Assembly: GCF_048323755.1 (NCBI RefSeq)
Contig: NZ_JBLWFS010000007.1
Location: 62,001 to 126,000, forward strand
Direction: 5' to 3'
DNA: 64,000 bases
Source of the DNA: Alkalihalobacterium sp048323755
GTDB lineage: Bacteria > Bacillota > Bacilli > Bacillales > Bacillaceae_F
Of this stretch, positions 1-7,804 are shown piece after piece. Each line of letters opens with the position of its first letter. Position 1 is the first letter of the stretch. The notes below the pieces were generated by a model that had not been told where the DNA came from, ran no database searches, and was given only the letters and a program-made list of their open reading frames with translations. The translations under genes and the position numbers were made by a program.

Positions 1-101
1 ACGACCGTCTTATGGCAATCGTCAATGAGGCGACAGAATATGCAGAAGAAGCACCGTATGCGCAGCCAGAAGAAGCAATGAAATACGTTTACGGAGAATA
101 A
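1..101 (+). CDS. bfmBAA: Branched-chain 2-oxoacid dehydrogenase E1 alpha subunit, C-terminal fragment
   Basis: Only the last 32 codons are present, open at the left edge and ending with TAA at 99-101. The fragment is acidic and ends KYVYGE, as expected for the tail of a thiamine-diphosphate E1 alpha subunit. Identity rests mainly on position: E1 beta and E2 follow directly, with 14 bases to the next start. E1 alpha and beta together decarboxylate the 2-oxoacids from Val, Leu and Ile. A pyruvate dehydrogenase alpha subunit would look similar over so short a stretch, but the bkd reading is supported by the brxB neighbour downstream, as in B. subtilis. Confidence 0.75.
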   Translation, partial: DRLMAIVNEATEYAEEAPYAQPEEAMKYVYGE

Positions 102-115
102 GGGGGGAGAGAGCT

Positions 116-1099
116 ATGGCAGTTATTTCATATATTGATGCAGTTACTCTAGCGTTAAAAGAAGAAATGGAACGCGATTCCAAAGTTTTTGTACTAGGAG
201 AGGACGTTGGAGCACGCGGAGGTGTATTCCGTGCAACCAAAGGCTTATATGACCAGTTTGGAGAGCAACGAGTCATTGATACTCCTCTTGCAGAGTCAGC
301 GATTGTGGGTGTAGGTGTTGGAGCTGCAATGTACGGAATGCGACCTGTTGCAGAAATTCAGTTTGCCGACTTTATTATGCCAGCCGTTAACCAAATTGTG
401 AGTGAAGCAGCAAAAATTCGTTACCGTTCAAATAATGACTGGGATTGTCCAATGGTTATCCGTGCTCCTTACGGTGGTGGAGTTCATGGAGCACTATATC
501 ACTCACAATCAGTAGAAGCGATGTTTGCTTCTGTTCCAGGTTTAAAAATTGTAATGCCTTCTACTCCATACGATGTAAAAGGCTTATTAAAGGCAGCTAT
601 TCGTGATAATGATCCAGTATTATTCTTTGAGCATAAACGTGCGTATCGTTTAATTAAAGGTGAAGTACCTGAAGAGGATTACACATTGCCAATCGGAAAA
701 GCTGATGTAAAACGTGAAGGTGAGGATATTACGGTTATTACGTATGGTTTATCTGTTCATTTTGCACTTCAAGCAGCAGAAAAATTAGCGAAAGACGGTA
801 TTTCGGCACATATCCTTGATTTAAGAACAGTTTACCCACTAGACAAAGAAGCAATTGTTGAAGCAGCAAAGAAAACAGGGAAAGTTCTTTTAGTGACAGA
901 AGACAATAAGGAAGGCAGCATTATGAGTGAGGTTTCTGCGATTATTGCAGAAGAGTGCCTATTTGATTTAGATGCACCAATTCAACGTTTAGCAGGACCG
1001 GATGTACCTCCTATGCCTTATGCGCCAACAATGGAGAAGTATTTTATGATCAATCCAGATAAAGTCGAAAAAGCAATGAGAGACTTAGCAGAGTTTTAA
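116..1099 (+). CDS. bfmBAB: Branched-chain 2-oxoacid dehydrogenase E1 beta subunit
   Basis: A 327-residue transketolase-like beta subunit, the usual length for the family. The N-terminal pyrimidine-binding domain carries EDVGARGGVF near residues 29-38 and LAESAIVGVGVGAA further on; the C-terminal transketolase domain starts near residue 195. With E1 alpha it forms the thiamine-diphosphate heterotetramer that decarboxylates branched 2-oxoacids and transfers the acyl group to E2 lipoate, supplying iso/anteiso primers for membrane fatty acids. GGGGGGAGAG lies just before the ATG. It sits between E1 alpha and E2 in one operon with gaps of 14 and 17 bases. A pyruvate dehydrogenase subunit is the main alternative. 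Confidence 0.9.
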   Translation: MAVISYIDAVTLALKEEMERDSKVFVLGEDVGARGGVFRATKGLYDQFGEQRVIDTPLAESAIVGVGVGAAMYGMRPVAEIQFADFIMPAVNQIVSEAAKIRYRSNNDWDCPMVIRAPYGGGVHGALYHSQSVEAMFASVPGLKIVMPSTPYDVKGLLKAAIRDNDPVLFFEHKRAYRLIKGEVPEEDYTLPIGKADVKREGEDITVITYGLSVHFALQAAEKLAKDGISAHILDLRTVYPLDKEAIVEAAKKTGKVLLVTEDNKEGSIMSEVSAIIAEECLFDLDAPIQRLAGPDVPPMPYAPTMEKYFMINPDKVEKAMRDLAEF

Positions 1100-1116
1100 T
1101 AGAAGGAGGTTCAATC

Positions 1117-2415
1117 ATGGCTACAGAAATTACGATGCCCCAATTAGGGGAAAGTGTAACTGAAGGAACGATTAGTAAATGGCTCGTAAAGCCAGGGGAT
1201 AAGGTAAACAAATACGATCCTATTGCTGAAGTAATGACAGATAAAGTAAATGCAGAAGTTCCGTCATCTTATACAGGTGTTATTCAAGAACTTGTAGCGG
1301 ATGAGGATGAGACGGTAGCTGTAGGGGCCATTATTTGTAAGATCGAAGTGGAAGGTGCAGCGCCAGCAACGGAAGAGAAAGTAAATAAACCTGCAGAAAC
1401 TGCATCAACTTCAGTAGAAAGTGCAGTAGAAACAGATCAATCTCAGAAAAAACGTTATTCTCCTGCAGTACTACGCCTAGCGCAAGAAAATAATATTGAT
1501 CTCGAACAAGTCAATGGGTCTGGTAAAGGCGGACGAATTACACGAAAAGATATTCTTGGGGTCATCGAGAGTGGTGCCATCCCGCAACCTAAAACAGCAG
1601 AAACAGTAACACCACAACAGGAAACAACACCAGCGTCGGCTTCGAAAGCACCAACACCAGTTGCAACTCAGCCAGCAAAAGAAACACCATCTATTGATAT
1701 TCCTGTAGCAGCAGGTGATATTGAAATTCCGGTATCAGGTGTGCGTAAAGCAATTGCAGCAAACATGGTTCGTAGTAAGCACGAAGCACCGCATGCTTGG
1801 ACGATGGTAGAAGTCGATGTGACGAACTTAGTAAACTTCCGTAATTCTGTTAAAAATGAGTTCAAGCAAAAAGAAGGATTCAATATTACGTTTTTACCTT
1901 TCTTCATTAAAGCGGTTGTTGAATCATTAAAAGAATACCCTCAGCTTAACTCCATGTGGGCAGGAGATAAAATTATTCAAAAGAAAGACATCAATATTTC
2001 TATCGCTGTAGCAACAGATGATGCTTTATATGTTCCTGTTATCAAACACGCAGATGAGAAGAATATTAAAGGAATTGCACGTGAAGTAAATGACCTAGCT
2101 GGAAAAGTTCGTACTGGAAAACTTTCAGGAGCAGACATGCAAGGTGGTACATTTACAGTGAATAATACAGGTTCTTTTGGTTCTGTTTTATCAACTCCAA
2201 TTATCAATTATCCGCAAGCAGCTATTTTATCTGTGGAGTCGATTGTAAAACGGCCAGTCGTTATGGAAAATGATATGATTGCGGTTCGAAGCATGGTCAA
2301 CCTATGCTTATCTTTAGATCATCGAGTGTTAGATGGACTAGTTTGCGGACGTTTCCTAGCAAGCGTGAAAGAGAAATTAGAGAAGATCGGAAAAGATAAC
2401 ACTTCTGTTTATTAA
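1117..2415 (+). CDS. bfmBB: Dihydrolipoamide acyltransferase (E2) of branched-chain 2-oxoacid dehydrogenase
   Basis: 432 residues with the classical E2 order. The lipoyl domain (about 1-78) has the lipoylation lysine at K43 in MTDKVNAEVPS. A Pro/Ala/Thr-rich linker leads to the E1/E3-binding domain (about 113-150, YSPAVLRLA...GGRITRKDIL), then a second linker and the catalytic domain (about 200-432) with the active-site motif DHRVLDG at 401-407 (His402, Asp406). It receives the acyl group from E1 and passes it to CoA. AGAAGGAGG precedes the ATG. It is the last gene of the operon; a terminator follows within 35 bases. The single lipoyl domain and MTDKVNAEVPS motif favour a bkd-type over a pdh-type E2. 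Confidence 0.92.
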   Translation: MATEITMPQLGESVTEGTISKWLVKPGDKVNKYDPIAEVMTDKVNAEVPSSYTGVIQELVADEDETVAVGAIICKIEVEGAAPATEEKVNKPAETASTSVESAVETDQSQKKRYSPAVLRLAQENNIDLEQVNGSGKGGRITRKDILGVIESGAIPQPKTAETVTPQQETTPASASKAPTPVATQPAKETPSIDIPVAAGDIEIPVSGVRKAIAANMVRSKHEAPHAWTMVEVDVTNLVNFRNSVKNEFKQKEGFNITFLPFFIKAVVESLKEYPQLNSMWAGDKIIQKKDINISIAVATDDALYVPVIKHADEKNIKGIAREVNDLAGKVRTGKLSGADMQGGTFTVNNTGSFGSVLSTPIINYPQAAILSVESIVKRPVVMENDMIAVRSMVNLCLSLDHRVLDGLVCGRFLASVKEKLEKIGKDNTSVY

Positions 2416-2447
2416 TGATGTGTGAAGCATAGTGTTTTTTATCAAAA

Positions 2448-2480
2448 ATAAAAAGGGTTCTTAGGAACTCTTTTTATTTT
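2448..2480 (+). terminator. Rho-independent terminator of the bkd operon
   Basis: An A-rich stem (AAAAAGGGTTC / GAACTCTTTTT, TTAG loop, one G-T pair) runs into a T-rich tract, 33 bases after the E2 stop. Confidence 0.85.
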
Positions 2481-2621
2481 TTTATTTGTTTTCTATGCTG
2501 TACTGTGTTGAGTCAATGTTGGTATCAAAGTGTATTAATGAAAATATTACAAACTATGCATAAAACAACTAGAAAAGGGCACTCTACTCTTGATACTAAA
2601 GAAAAAGGAGTAGTGCTAAAA

Positions 2622-3098
2622 GTGACAAGGAAAAGAGTAATAGCGCTTAGCTTGGCTTGTATATTTTCGTTTATAACTTTGTTTAGTAGTCAGAATGTTA
2701 CGTATGCTTTCGGCGTTGGTAGTCAACAAAAAGATGATGAATGTTGTTCGCACACTAGTTTATTAATTAATAACGGTTTTACAGCTCATTTGAATATGTA
2801 TTACGAGTTGTTAGCTGAAAAATATACACCCGAATACGTAAATGCGTGGAGAGAAATAAGTAAAGAGCAAGCAGTACTTAAAAAGAAAATATCAGAAGCG
2901 ATGAAAAACGGTGAGCTTATGCACGGTGATGTCATTGATCAAGACTGGTACAAAAAGCATGAAGAGCTTCAAACTTTGTTTGTCCAAGCTGTAGAACAAC
3001 GTAATGAAAAAGCCTTGAGAAAAGTGTTACCAAAAGTTTTTCAACAACAAAAAGACTTGAATAAAATGTATAAAGAAAGATTAGCGATGATTAAATAG
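2622..3098 (+). CDS. Small secreted protein of unknown function
   Basis: I do not recognise the family. The frame is open from further upstream, but GTG at 2622 is preferred: it has AAAGGAG at 2604-2610 and gives a clean signal peptide (VTRKRVIALSLACIFSFITL, likely cut near YAFG). The mature part of about 125 residues is charged and predicted helical, with a CC pair near its N-terminus and Lys/Glu/Gln-rich helices (KEQAVLKKKISEAMKNGEL). It stands alone between the bkd terminator and the zinc lipoprotein promoter. An exported coiled-coil protein is all that can be inferred. Confidence 0.7.
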   Translation: MTRKRVIALSLACIFSFITLFSSQNVTYAFGVGSQQKDDECCSHTSLLINNGFTAHLNMYYELLAEKYTPEYVNAWREISKEQAVLKKKISEAMKNGELMHGDVIDQDWYKKHEELQTLFVQAVEQRNEKALRKVLPKVFQQQKDLNKMYKERLAMIK

Positions 3099-3277
3099 CA
3101 ACAACGTTTACGAAAATAGCCAATAGTAGTGAATAAACTGACGGTGAACGCATCCATCATTGTAGTATATTAGATGTAATTAAAAATAGTATTGCATCAT
3201 ATATCTAAAAAGGTGAGGGAGCTTTTCAGTCAGTTTTTTAGTGGAAACAAAAACAATAAATAAAGATTGATTAGTGA

Positions 3278-3306
3278 TTTACAAATCGTAACTATTACGT
3301 TATAAT
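3278..3306 (+). promoter_or_regulatory. Sigma-A promoter of the zinc lipoprotein gene
   Basis: TTTACA (3278-3283), a 17-base spacer and a perfect TATAAT (3301-3306), 40 bases before the ATG of znuA. The spacer is occupied by a Zur-type palindrome. Confidence 0.85.
3283..3303. promoter_or_regulatory. Zur box 1
   Basis: Inverted repeat AAATCGTAAC-T-ATTACGTTAT, matching the known Bacillus Zur half-sites (AAATCGTAAT-N-ATTACGATTT) at 9/10 and 8/10 positions. It fills the space between -35 and -10, so bound Zur would exclude RNA polymerase when zinc is plentiful. Confidence 0.85.
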
Positions 3307-3315
3307 TTATAAGCG

Positions 3316-3336
3316 AAAACGTAATGATTACGGAAG
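3316..3336. promoter_or_regulatory. Zur box 2 (degenerate right half)
   Basis: Left half AAAACGTAAT matches the Zur half-site at 9/10, centre G, right half ATTACGGAAG at 6/10. It lies just downstream of the expected start of transcription and 33 bases centre to centre from box 1, near three helical turns. Confidence 0.65.
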
Positions 3337-3345
3337 GGGATAACA

Positions 3346-4539
3346 ATGCGAAAATTAAAAGCAAGCTTGTTTGCAGGTATGTTAGTAACATCGTCATTTT
3401 TAGCAGCCTGTGGAGGACAAGAGGAGCCTGAAGAAAATGCACAAGAGGAAGTAGTGGAAGAAGAAGAGGTAGAAGCCTTAGAGGTATTTACAACACTGTT
3501 CCCACTTGAAGATTTTACAAATAAAATTGGTGGAGAGTATGTTAACGTTACAAACATTATACCTGTAGGTGCAGATGCCCATACATATGAGCCGACTGCT
3601 CGTGAGATGATAAGTGTTGCTGAAGGTGATATGTTTATTTATAACGGAGCTGGAATGGAAGGCTTCGCAGATGCAATTATTGATACGGTAACGAATGAAG
3701 ATGTTTTAGTCGTAAAAGCAACTGAAGGAATTGAATTAATAGATTACGACCACGACCACGCTCACGGACATGAGGATGACGATCATGGACATGACCACGA
3801 TCATGATCACGGACATGAGGATGACGAGCATGGACACGACCACGGTCATGATCACGGACATGAGGATGACGAGCATGGACATGACCACGATCATGATCAC
3901 GGACATGATCATGATGAGCATGGACACGACCACGATCATGACAACGAGCACGAAGAGCACGGACATGATCATGAACACGACGAGCATGGACATGATGATC
4001 ACCACCACCATCATGGAGATGAAGATCCGCACGTTTGGTTAGATCCAATTCTTGCAATCCAAATGGCTGAGAATATTAAGAACGGATTAGTACAATTATT
4101 ACCAGAACAACAAGAAGTCTTTGAAGCTAACTTCAACGATGTGAAAACTGAATTAGAAGCAATTGATGTTGAGTTTTCTGCGATGGTTGAAGAGGTAGAA
4201 AAAGATACATTTATCGTATCACATGCTGGATTTGGTTATTGGGAAAACCGTTACGGTATTCATCAAATTGGAATTACAGGTCTTTCTCCAACAAATGAGC
4301 CAACTCGTAAGCAATTAGAACAAATTATTGAGTATGCTGAAAAGCACAACATTCAACATGTAGCGTTTGAACAGAATTTCACTTCTCAAGTCGCTGAAGT
4401 AGTTAAAGAAGAAGTAGGTGCAGAACCAGTTTATATTCATAACTTAGAAGTATTGGTTCAAGAAAACATCGATAACAATGAAGATTATTATAGCTTAATG
4501 AGAAAAAATATTGAAGCATTGAGAACAGCTTTACAATAA
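3346..4539 (+). CDS. znuA: Zinc ABC transporter substrate-binding lipoprotein with an expanded His-rich loop
   Basis: 397 residues. The N-terminus is a lipoprotein signal with lipobox LAAC (Cys22). The cluster A-I metal-binding fold follows: a first half with GADAHTYEPTAREM, a His/Asp/Glu-rich loop of roughly 90 residues (about 131-223), and a second half with DPHVWLDP, VSHAGFGYWENRYG and EQNFTSQVAEVVKEE. It delivers Zn2+ to an ABC permease at the outer membrane face. Upstream Zur boxes independently support zinc rather than manganese. No permease or ATPase gene lies beside it, so the partner must be encoded elsewhere. The loop is much longer than usual and is built from 45-base tandem repeats. 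Confidence 0.93.
   Translation: MRKLKASLFAGMLVTSSFLAACGGQEEPEENAQEEVVEEEEVEALEVFTTLFPLEDFTNKIGGEYVNVTNIIPVGADAHTYEPTAREMISVAEGDMFIYNGAGMEGFADAIIDTVTNEDVLVVKATEGIELIDYDHDHAHGHEDDDHGHDHDHDHGHEDDEHGHDHGHDHGHEDDEHGHDHDHDHGHDHDEHGHDHDHDNEHEEHGHDHEHDEHGHDDHHHHHGDEDPHVWLDPILAIQMAENIKNGLVQLLPEQQEVFEANFNDVKTELEAIDVEFSAMVEEVEKDTFIVSHAGFGYWENRYGIHQIGITGLSPTNEPTRKQLEQIIEYAEKHNIQHVAFEQNFTSQVAEVVKEEVGAEPVYIHNLEVLVQENIDNNEDYYSLMRKNIEALRTALQ
3766..3945 (+). repeat. Four tandem 45-bp repeats coding the ZnuA metal loop
   Basis: Units begin at 3766, 3811, 3856 and 3901, each starting GGACATGA and coding 15 residues of type GHEDDEHGHDHDHDH. Units 1-3 are nearly identical; unit 4 has diverged (GHDHDEHGHDHDHDN). 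Less regular His/Asp codons flank the array from about 3748 to 4016. Confidence 0.92.
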
Positions 4540-4543
4540 TAGA

Positions 4544-4582
4544 AAGGGAGCGGCGAGTTAGTAACTCTTCGTTCCTTTTTTT
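4544..4582 (+). terminator. Terminator after znuA
   Basis: Stem of GGAGCG/CGTTCC and GAGTT/AACTC with a small internal loop, followed by a run of seven T, just after the znuA stop. Confidence 0.8.
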
Positions 4583-4585
4583 CAT

Positions 4586-4712
4586 AAGGCTGTTTTCGTA
4601 AACTTTGTTGCTTTTGGACCGCTTTCGCTTCACGCATAGCGTGAAGAGCCAAGCATTCGCTTGGCTTACGGTCCAAAAGCATGCAACAACAATCTTTGTG
4701 AAAAGAGCCTTT
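4586..4712. repeat. Dispersed palindromic repeat, copy 1 (non-coding, MITE-like)
   Basis: 127 bases bounded by imperfect inverted ends (AAGGCTGTTTTC... and ...GAAAAGAGCCTTT). Further in, both arms carry CTTTTGGACCG / CGGTCCAAAAG. The centre holds two perfect hairpins, CTTCACGC/GCGTGAAG and AGCCAAGC/GCTTGGCT. CATAA occurs at both edges and could be a target duplication. The same unit recurs inverted at 52508-52696 and as a deletion form at 37373-37436. It has no coding capacity. Confidence 0.85.
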
Positions 4713-4760
4713 CATAATAACGTTGATTTAAATTTAAATGAATTTTGTAAAACGTTTTAG

Positions 4761-4789
4761 TTGGTTGTTCCTAAGAAAACGGGTACAAT
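4761..4789 (+). promoter_or_regulatory. Probable promoter of brxB
   Basis: TTGGTT (4761-4766), 17-base spacer, TACAAT (4784-4789), 36 bases before the brxB start. Confidence 0.55.
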
Positions 4790-4824
4790 AATTACAGACT
4801 TAACAACATCAAGGAGTGATAAAC

Positions 4825-5247
4825 ATGCAATTTAATTTTTTGAACGATGTTGTTCAAATGGCAAGGCAAGATATGGTCAATGCGGGATACAAGCAATTAA
4901 CGACACCAGAGGAAGTAGATGAAGCATTATCTCAAAAAGGAACAGCATTAGTCATGATTAATTCTGTTTGTGGGTGTGCTGGCGGCATAGCTCGTCCTAC
5001 AGCTGCTTATATGGCCAACTATGATAAAAAACCAGATCAATTTCTAACGGTTTTTGCAGGTCAAGATAAGGACGCGACTGCTCGTGCTCGAGAGTTTTTC
5101 ACAGGGTATCCACCTTCTTCACCTTCTTTTGCACTGCTAAAGGATGGAGAAATTAAAATGATGGTCGAACGTCATGAAATTGAAGGACATGAACCAATTG
5201 AAGTTGTTCAAAAGTTAGAAGCTGCATTTGATCAATATTGTGATTAG
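4825..5247 (+). CDS. brxB: Bacilliredoxin, BrxA/BrxB (YphP/YqiW) family
   Basis: 140 residues of the bacilliredoxin fold. The active-site CGC motif is at Cys49-Gly50-Cys51 (NSVCGCAGGIARP), with the conserved FAGQDKDATARAREFFTGYPPSSPS further on. Family members remove bacillithiol from S-bacillithiolated proteins in the cytosol. ATG 4825 is chosen because AAGGAG (4811-4816) lies 8 bases before it; an in-frame GTG at 4816 overlaps that site. Its place after the bkd operon matches yqiW in B. subtilis, hence BrxB rather than BrxA. It appears monocistronic, with a terminator directly after the stop. Confidence 0.92.
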   Translation: MQFNFLNDVVQMARQDMVNAGYKQLTTPEEVDEALSQKGTALVMINSVCGCAGGIARPTAAYMANYDKKPDQFLTVFAGQDKDATARAREFFTGYPPSSPSFALLKDGEIKMMVERHEIEGHEPIEVVQKLEAAFDQYCD

Positions 5248-5283
5248 AAAAGAGGGCTGACAGCATAAAGTCAGCCTTTTTAA
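5248..5283 (+). terminator. Terminator of brxB
   Basis: GGCTGAC / GTCAGCC stem with an 8-base loop, flanked by A- and T-runs, starting at the brxB stop. Confidence 0.85.
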
Positions 5284-5418
5284 TGTTTTGGGATACCGGT
5301 GTTGGTCCGGGAACAACGCGCGCTGTCGGTATCTTGTGAATACATATTAATAAAGCGTGTTTTTCTTACAAAGAAATGTGATATAATATACCCGAATATG
5401 TTTAGGAAGGGTGTCAAC

Positions 5419-5781
5419 ATGGAAGAACTATATAACCAAATACAAGGGTATTTAAATATGGATGACGAAATTCCATTTGAAGAATTCGATCAATACTATA
5501 AAAAAGTATTAGATGTCCTTAATGAAAGAAATGAACAATTCACTGAAGACGATGTATGGAAAGCATTGTTCATTGTTGAAAATCTAATGTCAAATTCAGA
5601 TGCAAGGTCTAAAGAAACAAAAGGGGCATTAGTAAAAAAGTATAAGAAAATGGCTAAACGTAATGAGCTATGGGCAAAGAACTTTGTCGTTAGATTACAT
5701 AAATTTGGCTACAATGATGACCAAATTAATGAACGTTTTGAAAAAATGTTTGAAGACGGTCCTGTTGAGGCTAATCAGTAG
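5419..5781 (+). CDS. Conserved-looking small cytosolic protein of unknown function
   Basis: I do not recognise this 120-residue protein. The frame is open further upstream, but ATG 5419 is preferred: AGGAAGGG lies about 9 bases before it and a TATAAT-like box (5382-5387) lies upstream. The sequence is acidic at the N-terminus and basic and helical later (KETKGALVKKYKKMAKRNELWAKN broken here by position: about residues 65-88), with no signal peptide or membrane segment. The C-terminal FGYNDDQINERFEKMF resembles a short helical hairpin. It lies between brxB and the tRNA-Arg gene and is flanked by inverted GATACC/GGTATC repeats. Confidence 0.75.
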   Translation: MEELYNQIQGYLNMDDEIPFEEFDQYYKKVLDVLNERNEQFTEDDVWKALFIVENLMSNSDARSKETKGALVKKYKKMAKRNELWAKNFVVRLHKFGYNDDQINERFEKMFEDGPVEANQ

Positions 5782-5908
5782 GTAACGCTAAAAAGTATGT
5801 GACAGGTATCTCAATATAAGAATATGGATTTATTAAATCAATTCATACTACTCGTCTTGAGATACCAACACCTCTTTGGAGTAATTATTTTGACTGCGGT
5901 ATTGACTC

Positions 5909-5937
5909 TTGACTTTATTAGTATATTGATATATACT
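5909..5937 (+). promoter_or_regulatory. Promoter of the tRNA-Arg gene
   Basis: TTGACT (5909-5914), 17-base spacer, TATACT (5932-5937), 19 bases before the mature 5' end of the tRNA. Confidence 0.8.
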
Positions 5938-5956
5938 AGTCATGTCGCTAAAAAAC

Positions 5957-6031
5957 GCGCCTATGGTGAAATGGATATCACACGAGATTTCGGCTCTCGC
6001 GTTCTGGGTTCGAATCCTGGTGGGCGCGCCA
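5957..6031 (+). tRNA. tRNA-Arg (anticodon UCG)
   Basis: A full cloverleaf can be drawn. The acceptor stem is GCGCCTA/TGGGCGC (one G-U), the D-stem GTGA/TCAC with loop AATGGATA, and the anticodon stem CGAGA/TCTCG with loop TTTCGGC, putting U34-C35-G36 as anticodon for CGA. The T-arm is CTGGG/CCTGG around TTCGAAT, the discriminator is G and CCA is encoded. The ATGGATA D-loop is common in bacterial tRNA-Arg. It is a single-gene unit with its own promoter and terminator. Confidence 0.93.
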
Positions 6032-6050
6032 TATTATAATTATACATATA

Positions 6051-6083
6051 AAACCTGAAGGACTAGTTCCTCAGGTTTTTTTT
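6051..6083 (+). terminator. Terminator of the tRNA-Arg gene
   Basis: AAACCTGA / TCAGGTTT stem with an inner GGA/TCC pair, followed by eight T. Confidence 0.85.
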
Positions 6084-6175
6084 GCATACCAGTGACACCT
6101 CTGTCTTTTAAAATAAACAAAAAATTGTATAATAATATGTTATAGTAAAAGCAGAAATATGTTGAAAATAGTCGA

Positions 6176-7804
6176 ATGGAGAAAGAATTGAAAGCTTTAT
6201 TACAACTACCTATACGATGGAAAATCACTGGCTTATCCTTTGGGATCGTTGCTTTTTCTCTTATTATAATAGGCATTATTTTATTAGGTTATGTTAGTGA
6301 GATTAAAGAAGACGAACGATCGCAACAAGCAATGATTACTGCACAATTAGTTGCAAAAAATCAGACGGTGCAAGATAGTATTGAATTAGCCAATGCTTCT
6401 GAAATATTACAACCACTCATAGAACGTATGCGGATCCTAAATGAACAGGATTATATTGTGGTTTTGAATATGGACAGGATACGACTTACGCATCCCATTC
6501 CAGAGCGATTAGGAACCCCCTTTGTAGGTGGAGATGAAGGTGCAGCATTTACGGAACATATCTATATATCGAAAGCAAAAGCAGAAGATGGAACAGAGAC
6601 CGTCCGAGCGTTTGTACCAATAATCAACCGAGATCGTGAACAGGTTGGGGTAGTTGTAGTCGGTAATGTTCTTCCTTATTTAAGTGATATTATTTATGAA
6701 TTTGGCAGGACAGCTCTAATTATTACTTTAATTACTACACTTTTTGGCTTTTGGGGGGCTTGGTTGCTTGCTAGTCATATAAAGAAACAAACTTTTGAAA
6801 TGGAACCAGGTGAATTAGCTCGTGTATTAGAAGAGCGTACAGCTACCTTTAATGCGATACATGACGGGGTTATTGCAATTGATGAACATCAAAGGATTAC
6901 TGTAATCAATGAAGCCGCGAAATCGATGTTATATGTTAATGGAAATGTGATAGGAAAACAGATATCAAAAGTGATCCCAGATACTCGATTACCAGAAATC
7001 TTAGAATTAGGAAAACCTGTATATCAACGAGAGTTCTACGTACAAAACAGAGCGATACTTAGTAATCGCATTCCTATAACCGATGACGGCAGGACCATTG
7101 GTGCAGTTGCTATTTTTCAAGACAAAACAGAGGTAAATCGATTAGCAAAAGAATTAACAGGTGTACAAGCTTTTGTAGATGCACTTAGAGTTCAAAATCA
7201 CGAATACTCAAATAAGTTACACACGATAGCTGGGCTAATTCAGTTAAATCAGGGAAACAAAGCACTTGAGTATATTTTTGAATTAAATGAAGAACATTCT
7301 GCTCTCTCTAAAATCTTGATGCAACAAATTCATGATGATAGTATTGCAGGATTATTATTAGGTAAAGTAAGTAGGGGGAAAGAGTTAGGTATATCATTGA
7401 AAATTAATAAATCAAGCTCATTTGTAAACTATCCAGAAGGTATTACTAACCATGACTTAGTCGTAATTATTGGAAATTTAATTGATAACAGTTATGACGC
7501 GCTATTAGAAACAGAATTTTCCAATAAAACGGTTTATATATTAGTTAAGGAGTTAGAAGATGAGCTTTTTATTCAAGTTTCTGACAATGGGGTTGGAATT
7601 CCAAAACAATATAAAGAAAGAATTTTTACGAGAGGTTTCTCGACTAAAAAAAATGAAGGTAGAGGGATTGGTTTGTTTCTTATTCAATCAATAGTTGAAA
7701 GAGTTAATGGAACAATTGATATCGATAGTGAAGAAAATGAGGGGACAACTATATCGATAACACTGCCTTTAAAGAGGGAGGAAAGTGTCGGCGATGCCTT
7801 ATAA
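6176..7804 (+). CDS. dctS: Sensor histidine kinase of the CitA/DcuS (DctS) family
   Basis: 542 residues in the order TM1 (about 15-38), extracellular PAS-like sensor (about 40-165), TM2 (about 172-195), cytosolic PAS (about 218-325), phospho-acceptor segment with His342 in RVQNHEYSNKLH, then an ATPase domain with N-box NLIDNSYDAL, DNGVGIP and GRGIGLFL. The NHEYSNKLH form is typical of kinases sensing citrate and C4-dicarboxylates. The start is uncertain: ATG 6176 has no SD, while TTG 6188 has GGAG seven bases upstream and would remove four residues. It overlaps the regulator gene by 20 bases, so they are co-translated. Dicarboxylate sensing is inferred from family and neighbours. Confidence 0.88.
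   Translation: MEKELKALLQLPIRWKITGLSFGIVAFSLIIIGIILLGYVSEIKEDERSQQAMITAQLVAKNQTVQDSIELANASEILQPLIERMRILNEQDYIVVLNMDRIRLTHPIPERLGTPFVGGDEGAAFTEHIYISKAKAEDGTETVRAFVPIINRDREQVGVVVVGNVLPYLSDIIYEFGRTALIITLITTLFGFWGAWLLASHIKKQTFEMEPGELARVLEERTATFNAIHDGVIAIDEHQRITVINEAAKSMLYVNGNVIGKQISKVIPDTRLPEILELGKPVYQREFYVQNRAILSNRIPITDDGRTIGAVAIFQDKTEVNRLAKELTGVQAFVDALRVQNHEYSNKLHTIAGLIQLNQGNKALEYIFELNEEHSALSKILMQQIHDDSIAGLLLGKVSRGKELGISLKINKSSSFVNYPEGITNHDLVVIIGNLIDNSYDALLETEFSNKTVYILVKELEDELFIQVSDNGVGIPKQYKERIFTRGFSTKKNEGRGIGLFLIQSIVERVNGTIDIDSEENEGTTISITLPLKREESVGDAL

Noticed and set aside
3099..3277. Possible terminator or gene between the secreted protein and znuA
   Set aside because: Only weak A/T-rich inverted repeats; no convincing stem with T-run and no ORF with SD.
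3766..3945. CRISPR-like regular repeats
   Set aside because: Units are contiguous, without spacers, and code in frame for the ZnuA loop.
3677..4057. Open frames on both strands across the znuA repeats
   Set aside because: The 45-base repeat has no stops in several frames; His/Arg/Met-rich products are artefacts of the repeat.
5824..6039. 71-codon plus-strand open frame
   Set aside because: It runs through the tRNA-Arg gene and its promoter and has no SD.
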